Assembly: GCF_900095205.1 (NCBI RefSeq)
Contig: NZ_LT606951.1
Span: 1,178,001 to 1,242,000, forward strand
Reading direction: 5' to 3'
DNA: 64,000 bases
From: Polynucleobacter necessarius
Lineage (GTDB): Bacteria > Pseudomonadota > Gammaproteobacteria > Burkholderiales > Burkholderiaceae
Every line of letters begins with the position of its first letter. Positions within the stretch are counted from its first letter, which is position 1. Position numbers and translations under genes: made by a program. A model generated the notes under the pieces. The model did not search any database, was not told the origin of the DNA, and saw nothing but the letters and a program-made list of their open reading frames with translations. This document shows positions 1-9,137 of the stretch, in pieces.

Positions 1-203
1 ACTTCACAGGGGTAACAACTACATCTTTACCCTTTGTTTGAGATTGATTGTTTTGCTGGGTATTGCTTGAGCCACCCATGGACGTTCCCATGTTCTGCAA
101 ATCTTTACCGACACTTTCCATTGTGCTGCTGCAAGCGGAAATCATCAATCCAGTCACGCCCACAATTGCTAGTTTAGAGATCAAAGAGAGAAGAAAATTT
201 CAT
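1..203 (-). pseudogene. small entericidin-like lipoprotein, frameshifted near its start and cut by the window edge
   Basis: On the minus strand one frame reads ISKLAIVGVTGLMISAC, a hydrophobic signal ending in a lipobox-like cysteine, then a Ser/Gln/Asn/Gly-rich tail with two GTSMGG-like stretches that runs off the window. This is typical of very small entericidin-type lipoproteins. The likely start, ATG at 203 preceded by AAAGG, is in another frame and meets a stop after nine codons (MKFSSLFDL). The frames join only if an indel is assumed around 180-198. A TTG at about 184 could start the right frame but has no ribosome binding site. It lies 11 bases after leuC, where leuC-leuD spacer genes occur in related bacteria. 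The family name is inferred from composition. Confidence 0.5.
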
Positions 204-214
204 GTTGATTGCCT

Positions 215-1624
215 TTATGAAATCTTACGAACGTCAACAAAGTGGCCTTCAATAGCGGCAGCAGCAGCCATCGCAGGACTTACTAAATGGGTGCGCCCAC
301 CATTACCTTGACGACCCTCAAAGTTACGATTAGAGGTTGAAGCGCAGCGCTCTCCCGGCTCCAAGCGATCAGCATTCATAGCTAAACACATGGAACAACC
401 TGGTTCGCGCCATTCAAAACCAGCCGCCTTAAATATGCGATCTAAACCTTCACGCTCTGCTTGCGCTTTTACCAAACCAGATCCCGGAACAACTAATGCC
501 AATTTCACATTAGCGGCAACCTTCTTGCCCAAGCGGTCAACCACTTTAGCGGCGGCGCGCATATCTTCAATACGACTATTGGTGCAAGAACCAATAAATA
601 CCTTATCTATCGAGATACTACTTAATGGAGTATTCGGTACAAGATTCATGTACTCCAAAGCACGCTCCATTGCTGAGCGCTTGTTTGGATCGCGTTCTTT
701 TTCTGGGTCAGGTACACGCTCGCTAATAGCCAGCACCATCTCGGGTGAAGTACCCCAGGTAACTTGTGGAGCAATTTCTTCTGCACGCAACTCAACGACT
801 GCATCAAATTTGGCATCAGCATCCGAATGCAAAGTTCTCCAGTATTGCAAAGCTTGCAACATTGTAGGGCCCTTCGGCGCGTACGGACGACCCTGAATAT
901 ATTCAATGGTTGTTTCGTCTACAGCCACTAAACCAGCGCGTGCGCCAGCCTCAATCGCCATATTGCAAAGAGTCATGCGACCTTCCATTGAAAGGTTGCG
1001 AATGGCTTCACCAGCAAACTCAATGGTATAACCAGTTCCGCCAGCAGTACCAATTTTGCCGATGACTGCGAGTACGATATCTTTTGCGGTAGAACCAGGC
1101 TGCAAACGACCGTTAACCCGCACCAGCATGTTCTTACTCTTTTTCATGAGCAAAGTTTGTGTAGCTAATACATGCTCCACTTCGGACGTTCCAATACCAA
1201 ATGCTAATGCACCAAATGCGCCATGCGTACTGGTATGGGAATCACCACAGACCACGGTCATACCAGGCAAGGTAGCGCCCTGCTCTGGTCCAATGACGTG
1301 AACAATACCCTGACGGGTGTCGTTCATCTTGTATTGCGTTATACCGAAAGCATCACAGTTTTGATCTAAGGTATCTACTTGTAACTTGGAAATCAGATCT
1401 GTAATACCTTCAGAACGGTCCGTTGTTGGAACGTTGTGATCGGATACTGCCAAATTAGCAGAGATACGCCAAACCGGACGGCCAGCCAAATTTAAACCTT
1501 CAAACGCCTGAGGACTAGTTACCTCATGAAGCAACTGACGATCAATATATATCGTGGCTGTGCCATCCTCTTCAGAGTAAACAACGTGGTCATCCCACAA
1601 TTTGTCATAAAGCGTACGAGACAT
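215..1624 (-). CDS. leuC: 3-isopropylmalate dehydratase large subunit
   Basis: Isomerises 2-isopropylmalate to 3-isopropylmalate in leucine biosynthesis, as a heterodimer with LeuD in the cytoplasm. The 469-residue length is normal. The aconitase-family signature [19 protein letters not shown] is present, as are the three cysteines that bind the [4Fe-4S] cluster: one in FIGSCTNSR (near residue 350) and two in [13 protein letters not shown] (near residue 410). The frame is uninterrupted from [10 protein letters not shown] to the end. It starts 18 bases after the gltA stop, so it is probably cotranscribed with gltA. leuD would lie beyond the window edge, after the small lipoprotein gene. Confidence 0.97.
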   Translation of the reverse strand: MSRTLYDKLWDDHVVYSEEDGTATIYIDRQLLHEVTSPQAFEGLNLAGRPVWRISANLAVSDHNVPTTDRSEGITDLISKLQVDTLDQNCDAFGITQYKMNDTRQGIVHVIGPEQGATLPGMTVVCGDSHTSTHGAFGALAFGIGTSEVEHVLATQTLLMKKSKNMLVRVNGRLQPGSTAKDIVLAVIGKIGTAGGTGYTIEFAGEAIRNLSMEGRMTLCNMAIEAGARAGLVAVDETTIEYIQGRPYAPKGPTMLQALQYWRTLHSDADAKFDAVVELRAEEIAPQVTWGTSPEMVLAISERVPDPEKERDPNKRSAMERALEYMNLVPNTPLSSISIDKVFIGSCTNSRIEDMRAAAKVVDRLGKKVAANVKLALVVPGSGLVKAQAEREGLDRIFKAAGFEWREPGCSMCLAMNADRLEPGERCASTSNRNFEGRQGNGGRTHLVSPAMAAAAAIEGHFVDVRKIS

Positions 1625-1642
1625 GAGTGACCTTATAAAACC

Positions 1643-2956
1643 TTATTTACGAACTGTAATATTTGGAACCTTGCGGGAAGTTTCGCCAACGTACAACTGA
1701 CGCGGACGTCCAATCTTGTACTCAGGATCAGTAATCATTTCTTCCCACTGCGCAATCCAACCTACTGTTCTTGCCAAAGCAAAAATACAGGTAAACATCT
1801 CTGTTGGAATACCCAATGCACGTTGCACGATACCTGAGTAGAAGTCTACGTTTGGATAAAGCTTACGGCTAACGAAATAATCATCTTCCAAAGCAATCTT
1901 CTCAAGAGTCATTGCCAACTTGAATAATGGATCATCTTGGAGACCTAATTCATTCAATACTTCATAGCATGTCTCACGCATTAACTTAGCACGTGGGTCG
2001 AAGTTCTTGTAAACGCGGTGACCAAAGCCCATCAAGCGAACGCTTGAGTTCTTGCCTTTTACTTGGGCAATGAATTCATGAATCTTATCTACACCACCTT
2101 GAGCTTGAATCTCGTTCAACATCTGCAAGCAAGCTTCGTTCGCACCACCGTGTGCTGGACCCCAGAGGCAAGCAATACCAGCAGAAATCGCTGCAAATGG
2201 ATTGGTGCCTGAAGAGCCGCACAAGCGTACTGTTGATGTAGAAGCATTTTGCTCATGATCAGCATGCAATGTGAAGATGCGATCCAAAGCGCGTACCAAT
2301 ACTGGATTTACTTTGTACTCTTCGCATGGCGTTGCAAACATCATGCGCATGAAGTTAGCCGTATAGGACAAAGAGTTATCTGGATAGATAAATGGTTGTC
2401 CTACTGAATACTTATAAGCCATCGCGACTAAGGTTGGCATCTTTGCAATCAAACGAATTTGCGCTACTTCACGTGCTTTAGGCTGACTGTAATCAATCTC
2501 ATCATGGTAGAACGCAGCCATTGCACCAACCAAGCCTGTCAATACAGACATTGGATGCGCATCGCGGCGGAAGCCACGCAAGAAGAATTGCATTTGCTCA
2601 TGAACCATCGTGTGGTGCATAACCATTTCGTCGAATTCTTTTTTCTCTTTTGCGTTAGGCAATTCACCATTAATCAAGAGATAGCAAACTTCCAAGAAGT
2701 CGCCGTTGTTTGCCAAATCTTCGATTGGGTAACCACGATAGAGCAACTCACCTTTATCGCCATCGATATAAGTAATTTTGCTATTGCATGACGCAGTAGA
2801 AAGGAAGCCGGAATCGTAAGTGAACTTACCAGTCTGACCATAGAGCTTGCGAATGTCAATTACGTCAGGACCCACTGTCCCTTTATAAATTGGCAGATCA
2901 ATATCTGGTGTTCCATCCGAAAACGAGAGTTTTGCCTTGATGTCCGATTCAATCAT
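1643..2956 (-). CDS. gltA: citrate synthase (type II, hexameric)
   Basis: Condenses oxaloacetate and acetyl-CoA to citrate, the entry step of the TCA cycle. The 437 residues match the Gram-negative type II enzyme. The active-site histidines are visible in [11 protein letters not shown] and [14 protein letters not shown], and the catalytic aspartate in [10 protein letters not shown]. The gene follows the sdh genes on the same strand and is followed closely by leuC. The 83-base gap upstream (2957-3039) is long enough for its own promoter, but I see no convincing one. No damage was seen. Confidence 0.97.
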   Translation of the reverse strand: MIESDIKAKLSFSDGTPDIDLPIYKGTVGPDVIDIRKLYGQTGKFTYDSGFLSTASCNSKITYIDGDKGELLYRGYPIEDLANNGDFLEVCYLLINGELPNAKEKKEFDEMVMHHTMVHEQMQFFLRGFRRDAHPMSVLTGLVGAMAAFYHDEIDYSQPKAREVAQIRLIAKMPTLVAMAYKYSVGQPFIYPDNSLSYTANFMRMMFATPCEEYKVNPVLVRALDRIFTLHADHEQNASTSTVRLCGSSGTNPFAAISAGIACLWGPAHGGANEACLQMLNEIQAQGGVDKIHEFIAQVKGKNSSVRLMGFGHRVYKNFDPRAKLMRETCYEVLNELGLQDDPLFKLAMTLEKIALEDDYFVSRKLYPNVDFYSGIVQRALGIPTEMFTCIFALARTVGWIAQWEEMITDPEYKIGRPRQLYVGETSRKVPNITVRK

Positions 2957-3039
2957 TTCTAATCCTTAGTCATTCAAAAATTATGATTAATACACTATTC
3001 GATCACATGCTCTTACAACTACTGCACCAAAAAGTTGAA

Positions 3040-3309
3040 TTACTTCTCTCTCAACCTTTGTAAAACTGTCTTGAAAGAGTTTTCTTGCATCTCTTTCTCC
3101 AAACTTGCCACAGAATCTTTGCGACCAATTAATAAATCCATCAGGTCATTGTCATCTAAGACCAATAACTGGCTTAATACTTTTCCATCTTCTACGCTTA
3201 ACTGAGAGCCATAACGCTCAAAGAAACGTTGCAGAATTAAATCGTTCTCCAGCAAACCCCTGCGAGCATCACTCTTTAAACGATATAGCTCTGCATTGCT
3301 GAGGGTCAT
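3040..3309 (-). CDS. sdhE: succinate dehydrogenase assembly factor 2 (FAD assembly)
   Basis: Small SdhE/YgfY/Sdh5 family protein that promotes covalent flavinylation of SdhA. The 89 residues are all-helical in style, with the family features [15 protein letters not shown] near the N terminus (the RGxxE-type region) and a [12 protein letters not shown] segment in the middle. The start codon overlaps the sdhB stop by four bases (ATGA), so translation is coupled. Position directly after sdhB supports the call. Confidence 0.92.
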   Translation of the reverse strand: MTLSNAELYRLKSDARRGLLENDLILQRFFERYGSQLSVEDGKVLSQLLVLDDNDLMDLLIGRKDSVASLEKEMQENSFKTVLQRLREK

Positions 3310-4010
3310 ACTGCCCTGCGTACCATCAACTCCTTGATCTTGCCAATTGCCTTCGTAGGATTTAAGTGCTTAGGACACACATCCACGCAATTCATGATGG
3401 TATGGCAACGGAATAAGCGGTATGGATCCTCTAAGTTATCCAAACGCAAATTCGTTTCTTCGTCACGACTGTCAGCAATAAAGCGATACGCCTGCAGCAA
3501 ACCAGCTGGACCAACGAACTTATCTGGGTTCCACCAGAAAGATGGGCATGAAGTTGAGCATGAAGCACATAAGATGCACTCATACAAACCATTCAACTCT
3601 TCGCGCTCTTCAGGACTCTGGAGACGCTCTTTCTCAGGAGATGGATTGTCGTTTACCAAGTAAGGCTTAATAGACAAATATTGCTTGAAGAACAAAGTCA
3701 TGTCGACTATCAAATCGCGCACAACTGGCAAGCCAGGCAATGGCCGCAATATGATAACCTTAGGCAAAGTCAACATATTAGTCAAACAAGCCAAACCATT
3801 TTTACCATTGATGTTCATTGCATCTGAACCGCATACACCTTCACGGCATGAGCGACGGTAAGAAATCGTTTCGTCTTGCTTTTTCAAAGAAATCAAAGCG
3901 TCCAACAACATACGCTCACCAGTGAGTTCTAACTCATAGCGTTCCATGCGTGGAGCTGCATCGACATCTGGGTCGTAGCGGTAAATTTCGAATATACGGA
4001 TATCACTCAT
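3306..4010 (-). CDS. sdhB: succinate dehydrogenase iron-sulfur subunit
   Basis: Carries electrons from SdhA to the quinone site of complex II. The 234 residues contain the [2Fe-2S] binding region ([19 protein letters not shown], followed by LAC) and the C-terminal cysteines for the [4Fe-4S] and [3Fe-4S] clusters ([16 protein letters not shown], then [18 protein letters not shown]). Both regions are complete. It is the fourth gene of sdhCDAB and overlaps sdhE by four bases. Confidence 0.97.
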   Translation of the reverse strand: MSDIRIFEIYRYDPDVDAAPRMERYELELTGERMLLDALISLKKQDETISYRRSCREGVCGSDAMNINGKNGLACLTNMLTLPKVIILRPLPGLPVVRDLIVDMTLFFKQYLSIKPYLVNDNPSPEKERLQSPEEREELNGLYECILCASCSTSCPSFWWNPDKFVGPAGLLQAYRFIADSRDEETNLRLDNLEDPYRLFRCHTIMNCVDVCPKHLNPTKAIGKIKELMVRRAV

Positions 4011-4027
4011 TTTCTATTTCTCTTCGC

Positions 4028-5806
4028 TTAGAAAGTACGTTCTTTAGGTGGGAAGGACTCAACTGTTAAAGGCTTCAAAATAACTGGCTTGTAAGCAAGC
4101 TGATTGCCCTCGCTATACCAAAGCGTGTGCTTCATCCAGTTCTCATCATCACGATGAGGATGGTCATCATGTGAGTGAGCTCCACGACTTTCTTTACGAG
4201 CCGCCGCAGAAATCATAGTTGCGTTTGCAGTCTCAACTAAGTTAGCAACTTCCAAAGCTTCAATACGGGCTGTATTGAAAATTTCGGATTTATCTTTAAC
4301 CCATAAGTGCTTAGCGCGCTCTGTCAATTTAGCCATTTGACGAACACCTTCGTCCATCAACTCTTGATTGCGGAATACACCAGCGTATTTCTGCATGCAT
4401 TTGCGAATGTCATTTGCAACGTCTTGTGCGTATTCGCCAGAAGTGGAGTTATCCAACTTCGCAATACGCTCCAATGTTTGCTCACCAGCATTTGCGGGCA
4501 ATGGCTTGAATTCACGATTCTTAAGGTCAAGACCAACAATGTGATTACCAGCTGCACGACCGAACACCAAGAGGTCAAGCAATGAGTTCGTGCCTAAACG
4601 ATTTGCACCGTGCACTGATGCGCATGAGCACTCGCCGATGGCATACAAGCCATTCACGATTTCATTATTGATGCCATTTGCAGGCACAACAACTTGACCA
4701 TTGATGTTGGTAGGAATGCCGCCCATCTGATAGTGAATGGTTGGCACAACTGGAATCGGCTCTTTAGTCACGTCAACGTTAGCAAAGTTAATACCGATTT
4801 CATATACAGAAGGCAAACGCTTCATGATGGTATCGGCACCAATGTGCGTCAAATCGAGCACAACATAGTCACCATTAGGACCACAACCACGCCCTTCTTT
4901 AATCTCTTGGTCCATAGAGCGAGATACGAAATCACGTGGAGCCAAATCTTTCAAAGTTGGTGCATAGCGCTCCATGAAACGCTCACCATCTTTATTACGC
5001 AAGACACCGCCTTCACCGCGGCAACCTTCTGTCAACAACACGCCCGCACCGGCTACGCCAGTTGGATGGAATTGCCAGAACTCCATGTCTTCCAATGGAA
5101 TGTCTGCGCGGGCTGCAAGGCCCATACCGTCACCGGTATTAATAAGTGCGTTGGTAGATGTATCCCAAATACGACCTGCACCACCAGTTGCCAACATCAC
5201 AATCTTGGCTTCCAAGATGTAGACTTGTCCGGTTTCCATTTCGAGAGCGGTTACACCAACTACATCGCCTTTATCGTCACGGATCAAATCTAGTGCAAGC
5301 CACTCAACAAAGAAATTGGTTTTTGCACGTACGTTACGTTGATACAAAGTATGCAACATCGCGTGGCCAGTACGGTCAGCAGCAGCGCAAGCACGTTGCA
5401 CTGGCTTCTCGCCATAGTTTGCAGTATGGCCACCGAATGGACGCTGATAAATCGTGCCTTCAGGATTGCGGTCAAACGGCATACCAAAATGCTCTAACTC
5501 ATAAACAACTTTTGGAGCTTCGCGACACATAAGTTCGATCACGTCTTGGTCACCTAACCAGTCGGATCCTTTGATAGTGTCGTAAAAATGATAGTGCCAA
5601 TTGTCTTCACTCATGTTGCCTAAAGAAGCGCCGATACCACCTTGCGCAGCAACTGTGTGCGAACGTGTTGGGAACACCTTAGTCAGTACCGCAACATTCA
5701 ATCCGGCCTCAGCTAATTGCAAAGAAGCACGCATTCCGGAACCACCCGCACCAACAATCACCGCATCAAAACGGCGGCGTGGCAATGATTTTTTAATTGC
5801 AGTCAT
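4028..5806 (-). CDS. sdhA: succinate dehydrogenase flavoprotein subunit
   Basis: Oxidises succinate to fumarate with covalently bound FAD, on the cytoplasmic face of complex II. It has 592 residues. The dinucleotide-binding glycine motif GAGGSGMRASLQLAEAG is near the N terminus, the FAD-attachment histidine is in TRSHTVAAQGG, and the substrate-site region HPTGVAGAGVLLTEG and the Arg-containing EGCRGEGG are present. The C terminus has a His/Asp-rich stretch (HSHDDHPHRDDENW), common in this subfamily. It sits between sdhD (3 bases upstream) and sdhB (17 bases downstream). Confidence 0.98.
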   Translation of the reverse strand: MTAIKKSLPRRRFDAVIVGAGGSGMRASLQLAEAGLNVAVLTKVFPTRSHTVAAQGGIGASLGNMSEDNWHYHFYDTIKGSDWLGDQDVIELMCREAPKVVYELEHFGMPFDRNPEGTIYQRPFGGHTANYGEKPVQRACAAADRTGHAMLHTLYQRNVRAKTNFFVEWLALDLIRDDKGDVVGVTALEMETGQVYILEAKIVMLATGGAGRIWDTSTNALINTGDGMGLAARADIPLEDMEFWQFHPTGVAGAGVLLTEGCRGEGGVLRNKDGERFMERYAPTLKDLAPRDFVSRSMDQEIKEGRGCGPNGDYVVLDLTHIGADTIMKRLPSVYEIGINFANVDVTKEPIPVVPTIHYQMGGIPTNINGQVVVPANGINNEIVNGLYAIGECSCASVHGANRLGTNSLLDLLVFGRAAGNHIVGLDLKNREFKPLPANAGEQTLERIAKLDNSTSGEYAQDVANDIRKCMQKYAGVFRNQELMDEGVRQMAKLTERAKHLWVKDKSEIFNTARIEALEVANLVETANATMISAAARKESRGAHSHDDHPHRDDENWMKHTLWYSEGNQLAYKPVILKPLTVESFPPKERTF

Positions 5807-5809
5807 CGA

Positions 5810-6175
5810 TTACACTTTCCACAAAATTTGCACAGCATAAGCCGCACAGGCTACGAGATACAAGACAGTTAACACTTGGAGCGTCAAACGAATGCTGACA
5901 GGCTTGATGTAATCCATCCAGATGTCACGAACGCCAATCCAAGCGTGATAGAACAAACTAATGAAAGCCAACAGTGTGAGCAACTTCATCACTTGACCGC
6001 TAAACAATCCCGACCAACCTTCGTAGGTAGCGCTGCCAGTAATGCAGTAGTCAACTAACAAAACAACGGTAAATACCACCATCACAATCGCAGTAACGCG
6101 CTGGATGATCCACTCTTTAAGGCCGTAATGCGCACCTACTACTAAGCGCTTTGGTCCAATTTGATAAATAGGCAT
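5810..6175 (-). CDS. sdhD: succinate dehydrogenase membrane anchor subunit
   Basis: Small integral membrane protein that, with SdhC, anchors SdhAB and contributes to haem b and quinone binding. The 121 residues contain three hydrophobic segments (near 24-44, 58-78 and 95-115). The haem-ligand region HAWIGVRDIWMDYIKP follows the second helix, as in other proteobacterial SdhD proteins. It lies between sdhC and sdhA in the usual order and is intact. Confidence 0.93.
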   Translation of the reverse strand: MPIYQIGPKRLVVGAHYGLKEWIIQRVTAIVMVVFTVVLLVDYCITGSATYEGWSGLFSGQVMKLLTLLAFISLFYHAWIGVRDIWMDYIKPVSIRLTLQVLTVLYLVACAAYAVQILWKV

Positions 6176-6199
6176 GAAATTTCCTTAAATAGTTAGTGC

Positions 6200-6622
6200 T
6201 TAGTACAAGCCGAACATTTTGAGACCGACTACTGCAGTCAAAGCTAAGCCTAGGAACAGCACAACAATGGCAGAACGATTCGCTTCAGACCTCTCCACGC
6301 CGATTTCTAAATCGAGCAAGAGGTAGCGGATACCAGCACAGAAGTGGTGCAAGAAACACCAGATCAAACCAAGACAAATCAGTTTTACCAAGATATTGCC
6401 CGTAGTAAAGGCCTGGAATTTTTGGTAACTCAATTCAGAAGCAAGGCTCTGATCAAAGAGATACAAGATGAATGGCAACAAGAGGAACATCACTGCTCCG
6501 CTGATGCGATGAAGAATTGATGCCTTACCGGCCCAAGGAAGGCGGCACTTGATCAATTGGGCAAGACCAATATTTCGATAAACCGGTCTGTCTTTTTTAA
6601 CGTTTTGCTGTGAATCAACCAT
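6200..6622 (-). CDS. sdhC: succinate dehydrogenase cytochrome b556 subunit
   Basis: Membrane subunit of complex II that binds haem b and ubiquinone. The 140 residues have three transmembrane helices and the SdhC signature SILHRISGAVMFLLLPFILY, whose serine and arginine line the quinone pocket. HHFCAGIRYLLLDLE supplies the haem histidine. As first gene of sdhCDAB(E) it has the promoter region upstream (6623-6769), which holds a TGTTG-N5-CAACA inverted repeat at 6662-6676. Confidence 0.94.
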   Translation of the reverse strand: MVDSQQNVKKDRPVYRNIGLAQLIKCRLPWAGKASILHRISGAVMFLLLPFILYLFDQSLASELSYQKFQAFTTGNILVKLICLGLIWCFLHHFCAGIRYLLLDLEIGVERSEANRSAIVVLFLGLALTAVVGLKMFGLY

Positions 6623-6661
6623 GGGTAATCTCTATCTTTAGGTGGAGGTTCAGTGTGGTTT

Positions 6662-6685
6662 TGTTGTATCGCAACATATTCTATA
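6662..6685 (-). promoter_or_regulatory. operator-like inverted repeat upstream of sdhC
   Basis: At 6662-6676 lies TGTTG-N5-CAACA, an inverted repeat 40 bases upstream of sdhC. Read towards sdhC it is preceded by TATAGAATA. Almost the same block (TATAGAA, then TATGTTGCG, then CAACA) lies in front of the phasin gene at 24462-24498. Conserved sequence and spacing between two unrelated promoters suggest one transcription factor; which one is unknown. The rest of 6623-6769 shows nothing else I can name. Confidence 0.5.
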
Positions 6686-6769
6686 GGAAACCTTAGAGAG
6701 GTGGTGGGGATTTTTACGGGTTTATAGGGGTTAAGTAGGGGTTTTAACGGATAAGCTCAGTCAATTTAC

Positions 6770-7545
6770 TTAGTTCAATTTGTTTTCATAATGCTGTTCA
6801 GAAGTGTCGTATCTTGCATGCCGAATTTCTACTGGTTTATTCCCGTAGGTAAAGGCCGCCCGCTCAACTGAAAGGAGTGGCGCCCCAACCTGCAAATGCA
6901 AATGCTTGGCCAGGGTTTCGTCAGCAGATACTGCCTTAATCTTCTCCTCAGCCCGCACCATATGAGTCGCAAACTGGCTTTCATAAAAGGCATATACAGG
7001 GCCATGCCAATTATTCAGAGCGTCCAAGTCGAGATCTTTAAATCGAGCACCTGGCAGGAAAATCTCTTCATAAACAATCGGTTTGCCAGCAAAACTCTGA
7101 ACACGATCAATGTGAATGAGAGGGTCACCTGCCTTTAGATTTAAGCAAATTAGCTTCATAGGCTGATGCTTCGGTTTTTTCGCAGGACAAAAATTGATTA
7201 ACCAGATGGAACTTTTCGCCGGAATCAGGCGCTAAACGTAAAAAACGATATTGCCAGCCATCTTCTTGATGGGTGACTACAAAAGTACCCTTACCTTGCC
7301 GACGGACTAGCAAGTTTTGTGCTGCCAACTCATCAATGGCCTTGCGAACAGTGCCTTGGCTCACCGCATAATGGGCCGCAAAGTTCCATTTCGCTAGGAA
7401 CAGCCTCCCCAGGAAGCCACTCAGAGGCTTGCAAACTAGCCAAAATCATCGCCTTAATCTGTTCGTACAGAGGGCTAAATGAGGCTACAGGCAAAGTCAA
7501 ATTTGACAAATTATCTCCAGACCGTGTCAATTGGATAAAATTCAA
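6770..7545 (-). pseudogene. GntR-family (HutC-type) transcriptional regulator, two frameshifts
   Basis: Three consecutive pieces in different frames make up one GntR regulator: an N-terminal winged helix (FSPLYEQIKAMILASLQ, LPGEAVPSEMEL), its continuation (MSQGTVRKAIDELAAQNL, VRRQGKGTFVV), and a UTRA effector domain (PIVYEEIFLPGARF ... LHLQVGAPLLSVERAAFTY). The first frameshift is an extra base near 7380-7383 inside the recognition helix region; removing it restores MELAAHYAVSQGTVRK. The second is near 7140. The gene lies between sdhC and the divergent mdh, which suggests it once controlled TCA genes. Its ligand cannot be told. Confidence 0.9.
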
Positions 7546-7555
7546 GGTAATTTTA

Positions 7556-7569
7556 GTCTTATATAAGAC
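7556..7569. promoter_or_regulatory. perfect 14-bp palindrome between gntR and mdh
   Basis: GTCTTATATAAGAC is a perfect palindrome in the 114-base gap between the broken gntR and mdh. Its outer GTC/GAC bases and AT-rich core resemble operators of GntR-family regulators. It ends four bases upstream of the candidate mdh -35 box, so a bound protein could block or assist RNA polymerase. The link to the neighbouring regulator is inference. Confidence 0.55.
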
Positions 7570-7573
7570 ATCA

Positions 7574-7603
7574 TTGACAGTGTAAAGCTAAAGTCCCTAC
7601 ACT
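7574..7603 (+). promoter_or_regulatory. candidate sigma70 promoter of mdh
   Basis: TTGACA at 7574-7579 is a perfect -35 box. After 18 bases comes TACACT at 7598-7603 (4 of 6 matches to the -10 consensus). The mdh start is 56 bases further on, preceded by CCTCTGGAG as ribosome binding site. The 14-bp palindrome at 7556-7569 adjoins the -35 box. Confidence 0.55.
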
Positions 7604-7659
7604 TGAATGGATAATAGAAAAGTTTTCGTTTAATTAACCTTCCTCTGGAGTTATAAGCA

Positions 7660-8649
7660 ATGGCAAAAGCCCCAATGCGTGTCGCTGTAACCGGCGCAGC
7701 CGGTCAAATCGGATATTCCCTTTTATTCCGTATCGCCAATGGCGACCTTTTGGGCAAGGATCAGCCCGTAATTCTGCAATTGCTTGAGATTCCTGATGAA
7801 AAGGCTCAAAAAGCGTTGACTGGCGTGATGATGGAGCTCGAAGACTGTGCTTTCCCACTCTTGGCCGGCATGACAGCTCACTCCGATCCAGTGACAGCGT
7901 TCAAAGATATCGACGTAGCCCTCTTGGTTGGTGCACGTCCACGTGGTCCTGGCATGGAGCGTAAAGATTTGCTCTCAGCTAACGCACAAATTTTCATAGC
8001 ACAAGGTAAAGCCTTGAATGCCGTTGCTAAGAAGACTGTAAAAGTATTGGTGGTTGGTAACCCAGCAAACACTAACGCTTACATCGCCATGAAATCTGCA
8101 CCTGATATTCCTGCGAAGAACTTCACAGCTATGTTGCGTCTCGATCACAACCGCGCGCTCTCACAATTGGCGAACAAATTGAACAAGTCAGTTGCTGATA
8201 TTGAGAAATTAGTTGTTTGGGGTAACCATAGCCCAACAATGTATCCAGACTATCGCTTTGCAACAATTGATGGCAAGTCAGTGAAAGACGCTATCAACGA
8301 TGCATCGTGGAACAAAGATATTTTCATTCCTACTGTTGGTAAACGTGGCGCAGCAATTATTGAAGCGCGCGGTTTGTCTTCAGCAGCATCTGCAGCGAAT
8401 GCTGCAATCGATCATATCCATGATTGGGTGCTTGGTACCAATGGTAAATGGGTCACTATGGGTATTCCTTCTAAAGGTGAATATGACATCCCTGCTGAGG
8501 TAATCTATGGCTTCCCGGTAGCATGTGAAAATGGCGAATACAAGATGATCGAAGGTTTAGAGCTCGATGAATTCTCTCGTGAGCGCATGACTCGTACATT
8601 GAATGAATTGCTTGAAGAACAGGCTGGCGTTAAGCACCTGCTCTCTTAA
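7660..8649 (+). CDS. mdh: malate dehydrogenase
   Basis: NAD-dependent oxidation of malate to oxaloacetate in the TCA cycle. The 329 residues belong to the cytosolic-type bacterial Mdh common in Betaproteobacteria. The nucleotide-binding motif [12 protein letters not shown] is at the N terminus, the substrate-binding arginines are in [15 protein letters not shown], and the catalytic histidine is in [13 protein letters not shown]. The start ATGGCAAAAGCC has a CTGGAG ribosome binding site. Transcribed divergently from the sdh-gltA block; intact. Confidence 0.97.
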   Translation: MAKAPMRVAVTGAAGQIGYSLLFRIANGDLLGKDQPVILQLLEIPDEKAQKALTGVMMELEDCAFPLLAGMTAHSDPVTAFKDIDVALLVGARPRGPGMERKDLLSANAQIFIAQGKALNAVAKKTVKVLVVGNPANTNAYIAMKSAPDIPAKNFTAMLRLDHNRALSQLANKLNKSVADIEKLVVWGNHSPTMYPDYRFATIDGKSVKDAINDASWNKDIFIPTVGKRGAAIIEARGLSSAASAANAAIDHIHDWVLGTNGKWVTMGIPSKGEYDIPAEVIYGFPVACENGEYKMIEGLELDEFSRERMTRTLNELLEEQAGVKHLLS

Positions 8650-8664
8650 TCCTCTTAGGAAAAT

Positions 8665-9042
8665 TTGCACATAAAAAAAAATCTTCTCACTGTAAGCGTC
8701 TTACTTGCTGGTCTTATTAGCTCAGCAAATGTGAGCGCCATTGAAGAGTTCACTTGGAGCTGCAGCGAAAGCAAACGGCTCAAAACTTCAGGCACCACTG
8801 AAAAAATTCGCTTAACTTGGGAATCTAGAAGTTATGATTTGGATCGCCAAACTTCTCTGCCAGGTAGTTTGCGTTATAAAAATCCTAACTCTGGTTATGA
8901 CCTAGTTGTGTTGGGTAACAAAGCTATGTTATTTAACATTAAAGCGGGTGTGCGTCTTGCTGATTTCTGCCAAACAGCAGAAATGAAATTTGGTAAGTTA
9001 CCACACTTGTTTGCCGGTGCAGAGCCATTTGTGCAGAATTAA
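8665..9042 (+). CDS. small secreted protein of unknown function, TTG start
   Basis: A 125-residue protein with a signal peptide (KKNLLTVSVLLAGLISSANVSA) and a mature part containing two cysteines (WSCSES, ADFCQTAE), possibly one disulfide. I do not recognise a domain. No ATG exists in frame upstream; TTG at 8665 is five bases after AGGA, so TTG is the most likely start. It begins 15 bases after mdh and is followed by a strong terminator, so it is probably cotranscribed with mdh. Periplasmic location is inferred. Confidence 0.6.
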   Translation: MHIKKNLLTVSVLLAGLISSANVSAIEEFTWSCSESKRLKTSGTTEKIRLTWESRSYDLDRQTSLPGSLRYKNPNSGYDLVVLGNKAMLFNIKAGVRLADFCQTAEMKFGKLPHLFAGAEPFVQN

Positions 9043-9062
9043 TTTTTCATACTGCATCAATC

Positions 9063-9091
9063 AAAAAAGCTGAGAATATCTCGGCTTTTTT
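9063..9091. terminator. bidirectional rho-independent terminator
   Basis: AAAAAAGC and GCTTTTTT flank a stem (TGAGA, loop ATA, then TCTC with one wobble), giving a hairpin with a T-run on both strands. It closes the mdh-downstream unit on the plus strand and lies 46 bases beyond the 3' end of the convergent DUF2863 gene. Confidence 0.85.
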
Positions 9092-9137
9092 GTTATTAAG
9101 CTTTAGCAGCAGTTTATTTTACAAATCAATACATTGC

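Noticed and set aside
4694..5293. A 199-codon open frame on the plus strand inside sdhA
   Set aside because: It is antisense to the fully conserved sdhA frame, has no ribosome binding site and no recognisable protein features.
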